Shown here one piece after another: positions 6,692 to 14,769 of a stretch of 33,293 bases of DNA. A program made the translations under genes and the position numbers. Source of the stretch: Deltaproteobacteria bacterium (GTDB taxonomy: Bacteria; Myxococcota; JACRCW01); assembly GCA_016218805.1 (NCBI GenBank), contig JACRCW010000088.1:1-33293 (forward strand), given 5' to 3'. Within the stretch, counting starts at the first letter, position 1; each line of letters opens with the position of its first letter. A model generated the notes under the pieces. It made no database searches and was not told where the DNA came from. It worked only from the letters and a program-made list of their open reading frames with translations.

Positions 6692-9238
6692 ATGCGCGCC
6701 ATCATGCTGGACCCCGGAAAGCACGACGCTCCCCGCTGCCTGTCGTATTCCGATGAGACTGCCGTCCGCGAATTCGAGCGCGAGATGCGGCTGCATCGCG
6801 CGGTGACCGAGCCCTTCGTCATCCACCCGCCTGGCGATTCGCTGCGAGCGACCTGGCGCGTGCAGGCGGCGCGTGGCGCGCTGTACGACGTGGACCTGGT
6901 GGACGGCAGCGCTGGCTCCGACACGTGCACCTGCCCGGACTTCCTCGGCGGCCTGCTGGGGACGTGCAAGCACATCCACGCGGTGCTGCGCTGTATCGCC
7001 ACGCGGCCGCGCCTGTCCTCCGCATGGAAGCGCGATCGCGCGGAGCGTTCCCCGCCCGTGCTGGGCGTGCGCACCGATGGAGGTCTCTCGCTGGTCGCGC
7101 TTGGGCGGTGGCCTGCGCGGGCCATGCGCGCGCTTGGCCGTGACGCTGACGTCGAAGTCGCGCTGGAACAGGCCATCGCGCGTGACACGCTCGATCTTGC
7201 GGCGCTGGCCGTTGCGGGCGTGCGCGTCCTGGCCGCGGTGCGTCCCGCGTGGGAGCGCCTGCGTGCGCGTGCCGGCCACGGCGCCCGGCGGACCGGTCTT
7301 GTCGACGACGCGCGCTCCGGGCGGCTTGGACTGGATGTCCTCAACGTGCCGCTGTTCCCCTACCAGCGCAACGGCGTGATTCACCTGGCGTCGCAGGGCC
7401 GCGCGCTCCTCGCCGACGACATGGGCCTGGGGAAGACCGTACAGGCCATCGCCGCCTGCCAGCTGCTCCGTTCGCGCGGTGAAGCGCGCAGCGTCGTGGT
7501 GGTCACGCCGGCCTCGCTCAAGGACCAGTGGGCCCGGGAGATCTCCCGCCTCGCCGGCGAGCGCGCCGTCGTCGTCACCGGCAACCCGCGCGCGCGCGGG
7601 GACTTCCTCCGCTCGGACGCGGCCTACAAGGTGCTCAACTACGAGCAGACGTGGCACGAGCTCACGCTGCTGCAGTCCCTGCACCCGGACGTGCTTGTGC
7701 TGGACGAGGCGCAGCGCGCGAAGAACTTCCGCACCAAGACCAGCGCAACGCTGCGGTCCATTCCCAGCCGGTTCCTGTTCATGTTGACCGGTACACCGGT
7801 GGAGAACCGGCTGGATGATCTGTACGCGCTCATGCAGCTGGTTGATCCGGAAGTGTTCGGTCCGCTGTGGTGGTTCAACTTCAACTTCCACCGCCAGGAC
7901 GACAGCAAGCGCGGCCGCATCCAGGGCTACCGCAACCTGGGCCGCCTGCGGGAGACGGTGACGCCGTTTGTGCTCCGGCGCCGCAAGGAGGAAGTCCTGC
8001 AGCAGCTCCCGCCGCTGTCGCAGCAGACGCGCTACATCCCGTTGCTCGCCGAACAGGCGGAGCAGGAACTCGCCTATCGCACCAACGCGGCCAAGCTCGC
8101 GAAGATCGCCGAGCGGCGACCGTTGACCGACAGCGAACAGAAGCGCCTGATGGCGGCGCTGCTCAAGGCGCGCCAGGCGTGTGACGCGCTGGAGTTGCTG
8201 GACGAGAAGCGGCACGGGAGCCCCAAGCTCGACGAGCTGGAGGAGTTGCTGGAGGAGATCACCGCGTCCGGCGCGCACAAGGTGTTGGTGTTCTCCGAGT
8301 GGGTGAAGATGCTGGAGCTCGCCGCGTCGCGCCTCGCCGCAAAGGGCATTGGGCACCGCATGCTTCACGGCGGTGTGCCGCAGCAGCACCGGGCCGCATT
8401 GCTGGACTCGTTCCGCTCGGACCCCGCCATTCCCGTGCTGTTGTCGTCGGACGCCGGCGGCGTGGGTCTGAACCTCCAGGAGGCGACCTACGTCATCAAC
8501 CTGGACATTCCGTGGAACCCCGGGAAGCTGGACCAGCGCACCGGGCGCGCGCACCGGCTGGGCCAGACGCGCGGCGTGACGGTGATCCACCTGTGTTCGG
8601 AGGCGGGCATAGAGCGCGGCATTGACCAGTTGCTCGGTGGAAAGCGTGACCTGCGTTCTGCCGCGCTGGACGCCGACTCGACGGCGGAGCAGTTGGACGC
8701 GGGCAGTTTTGCGCTGTTCCTCAAGGAGCTTCAGAAGCTGCTGACAGTGAGCGAGTTGCCCGTCGTGACGCCGCCCACCGACGTGGCGGCCGTTGTTGTT
8801 GACGTGCCGGCGGTGGCGGCCGGTCCGGGCCAACCGCTGCAGCTCACCTCGCCGCCCGCGCCGTCCGCCGAGCCGCGTGCCGACGGTACTTCGCTGCCTG
8901 GCCGCGCCCGCGAACGGCTGCGGCTTGCGCGTGTGGTGCTTGATGCGGGGTTTCCCGCGGATTCCGTGCGCGCCGCGTACGAAGCATTGGCGACGGGAAT
9001 CCGCGCGCTGCTGCCGGCGCCCGCGGGCGCGGACCACGCCGGTCTCGTCGCGGCGATCTACACGGACCTCATGCCGGCGGGAAAGCTGGCGCCGCCCGCG
9101 CACGCCGCGCTGGCGCGCCTGCATGACCTCACGCTGCTCGACGCGCACGGCGTCGCCGTGGACGCGGCGCTCGCACGCGCGTCCGTCACCGAGGCGGAGG
9201 AATGGCTGGGCCGCCTGGAGTCCGCCGCGGTGTCCTGA
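6692..9238 (+). CDS. SWIM zinc-finger SNF2-family helicase/ATPase with C-terminal HEPN-like tail
   Basis: The protein has 848 residues. An N-terminal SWIM zinc finger is seen as C79-x-C81-x10-C92-x-H94. It is followed by a complete Swi2/Snf2 two-lobe motor. Motifs are DDMGLGKT (K248), the Walker B box LDEAQ (D338-E339-A340-Q341), LTGTPVENRLDDLYALM, SSDAGGVGLNLQEA, and QRTGRAHRLGQ starting at Q615. Such proteins use ATP to translocate on double-stranded DNA and remodel protein-DNA complexes; bacterial members are linked to transcription recycling, repair or defence. Residues from about 737 to the end form an all-helical region resembling HEPN domains. The gene stands alone between divergent and convergent neighbours, with no methylase or nuclease partner beside it, so assignment to a defence system is not supported. 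The ATG at 6692 has no strong ribosome-binding site; the in-frame ATG at 6704 is an alternative. Confidence 0.9.
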   Translation: MRAIMLDPGKHDAPRCLSYSDETAVREFEREMRLHRAVTEPFVIHPPGDSLRATWRVQAARGALYDVDLVDGSAGSDTCTCPDFLGGLLGTCKHIHAVLRCIATRPRLSSAWKRDRAERSPPVLGVRTDGGLSLVALGRWPARAMRALGRDADVEVALEQAIARDTLDLAALAVAGVRVLAAVRPAWERLRARAGHGARRTGLVDDARSGRLGLDVLNVPLFPYQRNGVIHLASQGRALLADDMGLGKTVQAIAACQLLRSRGEARSVVVVTPASLKDQWAREISRLAGERAVVVTGNPRARGDFLRSDAAYKVLNYEQTWHELTLLQSLHPDVLVLDEAQRAKNFRTKTSATLRSIPSRFLFMLTGTPVENRLDDLYALMQLVDPEVFGPLWWFNFNFHRQDDSKRGRIQGYRNLGRLRETVTPFVLRRRKEEVLQQLPPLSQQTRYIPLLAEQAEQELAYRTNAAKLAKIAERRPLTDSEQKRLMAALLKARQACDALELLDEKRHGSPKLDELEELLEEITASGAHKVLVFSEWVKMLELAASRLAAKGIGHRMLHGGVPQQHRAALLDSFRSDPAIPVLLSSDAGGVGLNLQEATYVINLDIPWNPGKLDQRTGRAHRLGQTRGVTVIHLCSEAGIERGIDQLLGGKRDLRSAALDADSTAEQLDAGSFALFLKELQKLLTVSELPVVTPPTDVAAVVVDVPAVAAGPGQPLQLTSPPAPSAEPRADGTSLPGRARERLRLARVVLDAGFPADSVRAAYEALATGIRALLPAPAGADHAGLVAAIYTDLMPAGKLAPPAHAALARLHDLTLLDAHGVAVDAALARASVTEAEEWLGRLESAAVS

Positions 9239-9257
9239 GTGGCGTGATTTGACGTTT

Positions 9258-10982
9258 CTACCCGGGCCGGGTGACCTTCTGGATGTCCACCACCCGGTCC
9301 GCCACCTTCCACAGCGCTTCGCGGTGCGTGGCCATCACCACCGTGCACGTCCCCCGCAGTGCCTGCAGCGCACCCGCAATCTCGTTCTCCGTCGCCGCGT
9401 CCACGTTCGCCGTGGGCTCGTCCAACACCAGCAGGTCCGGCCGCGCCAGCCACGCGCGCGCCAGGCACAACCGCTGCTTCTGTCCCGCACTCAATCCCTG
9501 CAGTTCCTCGCTGACCATGCGCGTGCGTCCGGCCAGTTCCTCCAACCGCGCAAACCGCAGCGCGGCGCGCACCTCGTCGTCAGACGGGCGCGCGCCCAGC
9601 CCGTAGGCCAGGTTGTCCACCAGGTCCCCCAGCACCAGGAACGGTTCCGGCCCCACGTAGCCCACGCGCGGATTGGCCTCGGCGCGCCACCGCGTGGCGG
9701 GGACGCCGTCAACAAGGACCTCGCCCGTGCGCGGCTGCAGCGCGCCCAGCACCAGCATCAGCGCCGTGGTCTTGCCCGCGCCGCTGGGACCCGCCAGCGC
9801 CAGGATCCCGCCCGCGTCCACGGCGCACGTGAGCCCGGACAGCACCGGTTCATCTGCCCCGTACGCGTACGCCACGTCCCGCAGCGCAATGGCCGGGGGG
9901 CGCGGCTCACCCGCCCGCAACCCGCGTGGGGCCGGCGGGTTCGCGGGGGCGCCGGCCGGCCGCAGGTGCCGCGTGGCCCGGGTGATGACGTCATCCGGAA
10001 ACGCGGCAAGGAACTCCGCAGCGGCGCGCAGCGCCGGCAGGTTGGTCTGCGCGCGCAGCAACTGGGCCAGTGCGCCCTGCGCAGCCTGCAGGAAGCGCAG
10101 CGCCAGGTAGAGGAACACCAGCAGGCGCAGGCCCGCGGTGGCGAACACGTCCCGCGACACGAACACGACCGCGGCGACGACGAGCACCGCGAGCAGCGGG
10201 ACCACCGCGGCGAGCGCGTTGACCGCGCCCAGGTTGCGCACCTGCTGCCGCTGCTGATCAGCGAGGTCGACGAGCAGGCGGTCTTCCTCGGCGGGCTCCG
10301 TGCTCGTCAGCGAGATGTACAGGCGGTTGCGGGTGACCCGCTCCACGGCACGCGCCACAGCGCGCTGCAGTTCCAGGTGGCGCGCGGAACCGCGCCGCAC
10401 GCGCGCCTGCAGCACGCGGTACGCGCCGCCGGCCAGGACCACGCCCGCCACCACAACGAGCGACTCGCGCCAGGCGGTCAACAGCATGGCACTGAGCAGC
10501 ACCAGCGCGACGAGCGCTTGCACGGCGACGGCGACCGCGCTGGAGACGCACGCCCAGGAGCGTCCGCCCAATTCTCCCAGGCGCAGCTGCGCGTCCGACG
10601 ACGGGGACGCGCTCCCCAGCGAGGGAAACAGCAGCTCATGGACGGCCAGCGCACGCAGCCGCCCGGTGAGGGACTCCGCGGCCTGCACGGACACGTGCGC
10701 GCCCAGGAACGTCCCCGCGGAGCGGAGCGCGCCCAGGGCGACAAGCGCGGCGGTGGCCCCGGCGGTGCCCAGCGCGGTGGTCCAGGCCAGCGCGGCCGGG
10801 AGCTGCTCTGCGGGCGCAACGCCCACCACCACGAGGAACGCCTGCAGGTACAGCGCAAACCCGATCTCCGCGGCGGACTGCACCAGCGTGACGACGACGC
10901 CCGCCGCCAGCACACGCACGCCGCGCGGTCCCACCAGGTGGAGGATCTTGTGGGCGCCCATGGTGATGTCCGCGCTTTCCAT
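9258..10982 (-). CDS. ABC transporter half-exporter: fused permease and ATPase
   Basis: The protein has 574 residues, the standard size for an export half-transporter that works as a dimer. The N-terminal half has about five to six hydrophobic segments in a type I exporter-like arrangement. The nucleotide-binding domain has Walker A GPSGAGKTT (about residue 400), a signature LSAGQKQRLCLARAW, Walker B LLVLDEPTANVD and an H-loop in VMATHRE. The Q-loop region reads YVGPEPFLVLGD, with proline where the canonical glutamine would be expected. This fits a cyclic-peptide or lipid-type exporter, but the substrate is unknown. The frame is open to a TTG at 11006; the ATG at 10982 is preferred. It converges with the SNF2 gene (19 bp between stops) and is divergent from the acetyltransferase. 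Confidence 0.88.
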   Translation of the reverse strand: MESADITMGAHKILHLVGPRGVRVLAAGVVVTLVQSAAEIGFALYLQAFLVVVGVAPAEQLPAALAWTTALGTAGATAALVALGALRSAGTFLGAHVSVQAAESLTGRLRALAVHELLFPSLGSASPSSDAQLRLGELGGRSWACVSSAVAVAVQALVALVLLSAMLLTAWRESLVVVAGVVLAGGAYRVLQARVRRGSARHLELQRAVARAVERVTRNRLYISLTSTEPAEEDRLLVDLADQQRQQVRNLGAVNALAAVVPLLAVLVVAAVVFVSRDVFATAGLRLLVFLYLALRFLQAAQGALAQLLRAQTNLPALRAAAEFLAAFPDDVITRATRHLRPAGAPANPPAPRGLRAGEPRPPAIALRDVAYAYGADEPVLSGLTCAVDAGGILALAGPSGAGKTTALMLVLGALQPRTGEVLVDGVPATRWRAEANPRVGYVGPEPFLVLGDLVDNLAYGLGARPSDDEVRAALRFARLEELAGRTRMVSEELQGLSAGQKQRLCLARAWLARPDLLVLDEPTANVDAATENEIAGALQALRGTCTVVMATHREALWKVADRVVDIQKVTRPG

Positions 10983-11047
10983 GACGCGTCCGCGCCCGCG
11001 CGACAAGGGGCGCGGCGCCCCCGCCGAATCCTGCTACGCTGCCTGCC

Positions 11048-11587
11048 ATGACCTCACCCCGCGTTTCGCTCCGCCCGCTCGACGTCAGCGACGTCGACAC
11101 CGTCCTGCGCTGGATCAACGACCCGGAGGTGACCCAGTACCTGCTGCTGGGGCGCATGCCCATCAACCGCACGCGCGAGCTGGAGTGGTTGCAGAAGCTG
11201 TACACGTCCGAGACCGACGTGGTGTTCGCCATTGTGCGCACCAGCGACGGGACACACGTGGGCAGCTGCGGTTTGCACCGCATTGACTCGGTGGACCGCA
11301 GCGCGGAGGCGGGGATCATGATCGGTGAGCGCACCGCGTGGGGGCACGGGTTTGGGACCGACGCGATGGAACTGCTGCTGCGGTACGCGTTTGACGTGCG
11401 GGGTTTGAACCGGGTGGAGCTGGAGGTGTTTGGGGACAACGCGCGGGCGATTGCCACCTACCGGAAGCTGGGCTTCCGCGAGGAGGGGGTGCACCGGCAG
11501 CGGCGCTTCAAGCAGGGCGCGTTCCGCGACGTGCTGTGGATGGCGATGCTGCGCGACGAGTGGAAGGCGCGGCCGCCGCCGGCATGA
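11048..11587 (+). CDS. GNAT family N-acetyltransferase (RimJ/RimL type)
   Basis: The protein has 179 residues, typical for the single-domain Acetyltransf_3 family that moves the acetyl group of acetyl-CoA to an amine. The start VSLRPLDVSDVDTVLRWINDPEV is the usual first strand and helix. The acetyl-CoA pyrophosphate loop is at GERTAWGHGFGTDA (about residues 95-108), and NARAIATYRKLGFREEG is the conserved motif B. The substrate may be a protein N-terminus, an amino sugar or an antibiotic; the sequence does not decide. No ribosome-binding site precedes the ATG. Instead TGCTACGCT ends eight bases before it, which would fit a leaderless transcript. The last 80 bp overlap the 3' end of the oppositely oriented MerR gene. 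Confidence 0.88.
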   Translation: MTSPRVSLRPLDVSDVDTVLRWINDPEVTQYLLLGRMPINRTRELEWLQKLYTSETDVVFAIVRTSDGTHVGSCGLHRIDSVDRSAEAGIMIGERTAWGHGFGTDAMELLLRYAFDVRGLNRVELEVFGDNARAIATYRKLGFREEGVHRQRRFKQGAFRDVLWMAMLRDEWKARPPPA

Positions 11588-12368
11588 CGTCCACGGCGTG
11601 CAGCGCGCGGGCGGCGCCCTCGCCGTCCGGCCAGGCAGCGTCACCCAGGAGCCACAACGGCACGCGGTGAACACGGAGGGCACTGCGCAAGGCGGCTGCC
11701 TGTTGGCGGAGTGATTCCGGCCGGCGGTGTGCGCGGGTGGCCAGGACAACCAGGGCCGCCGGGCGCAGCGCGCGCAGCGCGCGAATGACGGACGGCACGG
11801 GCGTAGGACCACCGGCCCACAACGTGGGTGCGCCGCCGTCACGCAGCAGCAGCTCCGCCAGCGCCAGCGGGACGCGCGCGGGCTCTCCCTCCGCGCAGGT
11901 GAACAGCCACGGCGGGGTGCGGTCATCAAACGGCAACTGTTCCGTCAGCAGCTGCGTGGCGCGCAGGATGCGTTCGGTGGCCAGGCGCTCCTCCAGTCCG
12001 GTGAGGTGACCGCTCTCGCGGCGGCGCAGAGCAAGGTCCCACGCCTGTTCAACCACGCCCACCGCGGCGGTCCACGCTCCGGTGCGGCCGCGCAGCGCAA
12101 GCAGGTGCCCGGCGGCCTCGCCGGCATGGCGCGCGGCCAGGACGTCACCCAGGAAGCGTTCGTGGGCGGGGCGTTCCGCGGAGCGTCCGGAGGGGACGCC
12201 GGCCTGGGCGGCGCGGAGGCGCTCCACGTCCGCGGCGGCAAACCGACGGTGCCCCCCCGCGGTGCGCGACGCCCGGAGCAGGCCCGCGTCACACCAACGC
12301 TTCACGGTGGCGGTGCCCACGCCCAGTTGCCGGGCGGCCTGCGCAACGGTGACGAGTAAGGACTCCAT
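11508..12368 (-). CDS. MerR-family regulator with degenerate B12-binding-like domain (CarA/CarH-like)
   Basis: The protein has 286 residues. Residues 1-50 form a MerR-type winged helix (VTVAQAARQLGVGTATVKRW, then GGHRRF in the wing). Residues about 68-145 are a helical bundle like the cobalamin cap of CarH, and residues 152-255 are a Rossmann-like domain. In CarH the cap uses an E-H pair and the lower domain an E-x-H-x-x-G loop to hold cobalamin. The aligned positions here read TER (131-133) and EGEPARVP (160-167), so both histidines appear absent. By family logic it is a DNA-binding repressor or activator, possibly with a lost or changed ligand. The ATG at 12368 is chosen because the upstream ATG at 12380 falls inside the predicted -10 box. 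It is divergent from the outer-membrane-protein gene, a plausible target. Confidence 0.8.
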   Translation of the reverse strand: MESLLVTVAQAARQLGVGTATVKRWCDAGLLRASRTAGGHRRFAAADVERLRAAQAGVPSGRSAERPAHERFLGDVLAARHAGEAAGHLLALRGRTGAWTAAVGVVEQAWDLALRRRESGHLTGLEERLATERILRATQLLTEQLPFDDRTPPWLFTCAEGEPARVPLALAELLLRDGGAPTLWAGGPTPVPSVIRALRALRPAALVVLATRAHRRPESLRQQAAALRSALRVHRVPLWLLGDAAWPDGEGAARALHAVDVMPAAAAPSTRRAASPSTARRGTRPA

Positions 12369-12375
12369 GTTGTCC

Positions 12376-12404
12376 ATCATACTTCGAGCGTTTCACCGCG
12401 TCAC
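12376..12404 (-). promoter_or_regulatory. Sigma-70-like promoter giving a leaderless MerR transcript
   Basis: On the minus strand GTGACG (12404-12399, four of six consensus -35 bases) is separated by 17 bp from TATGAT (12381-12376, five of six -10 bases). The ATG at 12368 begins eight bases after the -10 box, so the transcript would start at or next to the start codon. There is no ribosome-binding site, which agrees with leaderless translation. Confidence 0.5.
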
Positions 12405-12527
12405 CATGCTCTGCCAACCGACCAAACCGCCCACCCAGCGAGCGGGCCGTCCTTCCCGCCGATACCTGGGCCACCTGGGAGGGCGAGGCTCCTGCCGAGC
12501 CGCGCCACCGGGCTGGAGCGTGACACG

Positions 12528-13424
12528 ATGCGTTTCAACAGCGCGCTGGGTGCGTGGACGGGACTGGTGTTGGCCGCGGGGCCGGTGGCCGCGCAGTACC
12601 GGAACAACGGGTTGTTCGCGGAGGTGGGCGCGGAGAGCCACGAGGTGGCGCCGCTGACGGTGGCGACGGTGGCGGGCAGTGAGTTGGGTCTGCGGGGCTG
12701 GAAGGCGGCGTACCGGGAGCGCGTGCTGCCCGCGGGCCCCGGTGCGCGGCAGGGATGTCTGGCTCAGGTGACGGCTGGGGACGGCGGTCTGCCCTGCCGC
12801 TACGACTGGTGGGGCCTGACGGACGGTCCGTACCTGGGGGTGGGCGTCCAGCGCGTGGTGGGTGACCTGCTGGTGGACGTGTCCGAGGCGCCGCTGCTGC
12901 GCAACCTGGTGCTGACGGGTCGGACGGGGGTGGCGCCGGGGCTCACGCTGCCGTTCAGCCGTGACGTCGTGCGGCCGGCGGCGGCGTGGCACGCGGAGAC
13001 GGGCATCCGGTGGAACATCCTGGATGAACAATGGCGCCCGTTCATCGGGCTGGCGGGCGGGATGACGGTGATGCTGGACCCGGTGGCGGTGCTGCTGCGG
13101 GCGCGGCGGATGGATGAGACGTGTCGCCGCGTGGAGGCGGGCGAACCGCTGGGCCCTTCGGACGTGTGCGTGCGCGAGGACTACCAACTGCCCAACGGGA
13201 CGTCGGTGAACCCGTCGTACCTGTTGTTTGGCGCCAACGCGGCGCCGGTGCTGGTGAACCTGCGGCCGGAGGCGGGGCTGGAGTGGTTCTTCAAGGAGGA
13301 CCTGAGCCTGCAGGCCAGCGTGACGGCGGCCGTGCACGGGACGCTGCTGCCGGCCTACCTGCTGCACCCGCCGTTCTTCGGCGTGGACGGGCGGGCCACG
13401 CTGGCGGTGGTGGCGTACTACTGA
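12528..13424 (+). CDS. Predicted secreted or outer-membrane beta-barrel-like protein, unknown function
   Basis: The protein has 298 residues. A signal peptide covers roughly residues 1-22 (hydrophobic core LGAWTGLVLAAGPVAA, then QYRNN). The mature part is rich in glycine, alternating hydrophobics and aromatics (DGPYLGVGVQ, WRPFIGLAGGM, AGLEWFFKEDLSLQASVTAAV). It ends in a run of alternating hydrophobics closing with tyrosines (LAVVAYY), the usual terminal-strand signal of outer-membrane barrels. Three or four cysteines lie in loop-like regions. No named family is recognised. The ATG has GGAG nine bases upstream. It is divergent from the MerR gene across 159 bp and converges with rodA, with three bases between stops. 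Confidence 0.7.
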   Translation: MRFNSALGAWTGLVLAAGPVAAQYRNNGLFAEVGAESHEVAPLTVATVAGSELGLRGWKAAYRERVLPAGPGARQGCLAQVTAGDGGLPCRYDWWGLTDGPYLGVGVQRVVGDLLVDVSEAPLLRNLVLTGRTGVAPGLTLPFSRDVVRPAAAWHAETGIRWNILDEQWRPFIGLAGGMTVMLDPVAVLLRARRMDETCRRVEAGEPLGPSDVCVREDYQLPNGTSVNPSYLLFGANAAPVLVNLRPEAGLEWFFKEDLSLQASVTAAVHGTLLPAYLLHPPFFGVDGRATLAVVAYY

Positions 13425-13427
13425 CCG

Positions 13428-14768
13428 TCACCGCGCGCGGCGGTTGCTCACTGACAGCCAGACCCCTATGCCGCCCATGATGGCAATCACCGAACTTCCC
13501 CCGTAGCTCATCAGCGGCAGCGTGACGCCAACCACCGGGAGTGTGCCGGTGACCATGCCCACGTTGATGAACACGTGCCAGAAGATGAACGAGGCCACCC
13601 CGACGCTGAGCAGCGTGCCAAAGCGGTCCCTGGCGCGCGACGCGATGGAGATACCGGCCCACAGCAGGGCAAAGAAGAGGATGAGCAGGACGGCGCCGCC
13701 GAACAGGCCCCATTCCTCGCCCAGCACGCTGAACACAAAGTCCGTGTGGTTCTCCGGCAGGAAGCTCAACTGCGTCTGGGTGCCCGCCTTGAAGCCCTTC
13801 CCGTCGGTCCCACCGGAGCCGATGGCGATCATGGACTGGTTGGCGTGGTACCCGGCGCCCAGCGCATCCGCCTCAGGGTCCAGGAACGTGAGCACGCGTT
13901 TCTTCTGGTACGGCTTGAGCACGTTGAACCACGCCACCACGCTCCCCACCACGGAAAACACCGCGGCAATGATGACGGACACCGGTTTCATGCCGCAGAA
14001 CAGGACCATGGACAGGCTGATGACGAGGTTGATGGACGCGGTCCCCAGGTCGGGCTGCACCAGGATCAGCACCACCGGCACGGCGATGATGTCGATGGGC
14101 GCGACCAGCGACCGCGGTGGGAAGCCCTGGCGAACCACCTTGAACACCGCCACCAGCAGCCACGCCAGCACCAGGACCAGCAGCAGCGTGCGGATGGTGC
14201 CACCGGAGACCTGCCAGCCCACCCCGGGAATCACCAGCGTGGCCGCGCCAATCTTCTCCCATTTGACGACGATGGCGGCCACCGCGCCCAGCGGGCGCGA
14301 CAGGTTCAGCGGGCGGAACAGGTCACGCAGGGTGTACCCGCCGGGCACCTCCCACGCGGCCAGGTAGCGGGCCATCGTGAGAATCAGCGCCAGCTTCATC
14401 GGCTCGGACGGCTGGATGTTGATGGGCCCCACGGCCAACCAGCGCTTGGCGCCCAGGATGGCCCGCCCCTTCCACAGCACCAGCACCAGCAGCACCAGCA
14501 CGACGACGTACAGCGGGTAGGCCACCTGTTCCAGGTTGCGGTAGTCCCACCGGCCGATCACCAGCGCGACCACCGCGCCGAACGCCACCCAGGTGGCCTG
14601 GTACAGATACAGCGTGGGCGCGGTCACCTGCGCGGCGGACGAGATGTTGACCACGCCGATGGTGGCGATCACGAGCGCGAAGAACAGCGGCGTGAGGTCC
14701 ATGCCGCCCTGCCGCGACGACGACGACAGCGAGGAAGACAGCAGGCCGTATTCGCCGCGGGCGATCAT
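13428..14768 (-). CDS. rodA: RodA, SEDS-family peptidoglycan glycosyltransferase
   Basis: The protein has 446 residues. RodA polymerises lipid II into glycan strands during cell elongation together with PBP2. SEDS signatures are clear: AILGAKRWLAVGPINIQPSEPMK, QPDLGT, LDPEADALGAGYHANQS, then PENHTDFVFSVLGEE containing the aspartate equivalent to catalytic D262 of E. coli RodA, and PLMSYGGSS near the end. About 70 extra residues, partly hydrophobic (VKWEKIGAATLVIPGVGWQ, then a membrane-like LLLVLVLAWLLVAVF), lie between the QPSE and QPDLGT motifs compared with E. coli RodA (370 residues). The ATG at 14768 has GGAGG seven bases upstream and starts one base after the mrdA stop, so the two are translationally coupled. 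The frame is open further upstream, but that segment overlaps mrdA and looks like noise. Confidence 0.95.
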   Translation of the reverse strand: MIARGEYGLLSSSLSSSSRQGGMDLTPLFFALVIATIGVVNISSAAQVTAPTLYLYQATWVAFGAVVALVIGRWDYRNLEQVAYPLYVVVLVLLVLVLWKGRAILGAKRWLAVGPINIQPSEPMKLALILTMARYLAAWEVPGGYTLRDLFRPLNLSRPLGAVAAIVVKWEKIGAATLVIPGVGWQVSGGTIRTLLLVLVLAWLLVAVFKVVRQGFPPRSLVAPIDIIAVPVVLILVQPDLGTASINLVISLSMVLFCGMKPVSVIIAAVFSVVGSVVAWFNVLKPYQKKRVLTFLDPEADALGAGYHANQSMIAIGSGGTDGKGFKAGTQTQLSFLPENHTDFVFSVLGEEWGLFGGAVLLILFFALLWAGISIASRARDRFGTLLSVGVASFIFWHVFINVGMVTGTLPVVGVTLPLMSYGGSSVIAIMGGIGVWLSVSNRRAR

Positions 14769-14769
14769 G

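Noticed and set aside
6584..9148. 854-codon minus-strand open frame opposite the SNF2 gene
   Set aside because: It is Arg/His/Gln-rich without motifs and mirrors the helicase gene, an effect of very high GC at third codon positions.
6692..9238. DISARM-, Zorya- or restriction-type defence locus around the SNF2 helicase
   Set aside because: No methylase, nuclease or other defence partner lies next to it; the neighbours are a transporter and a Uma2-like protein in other orientations.
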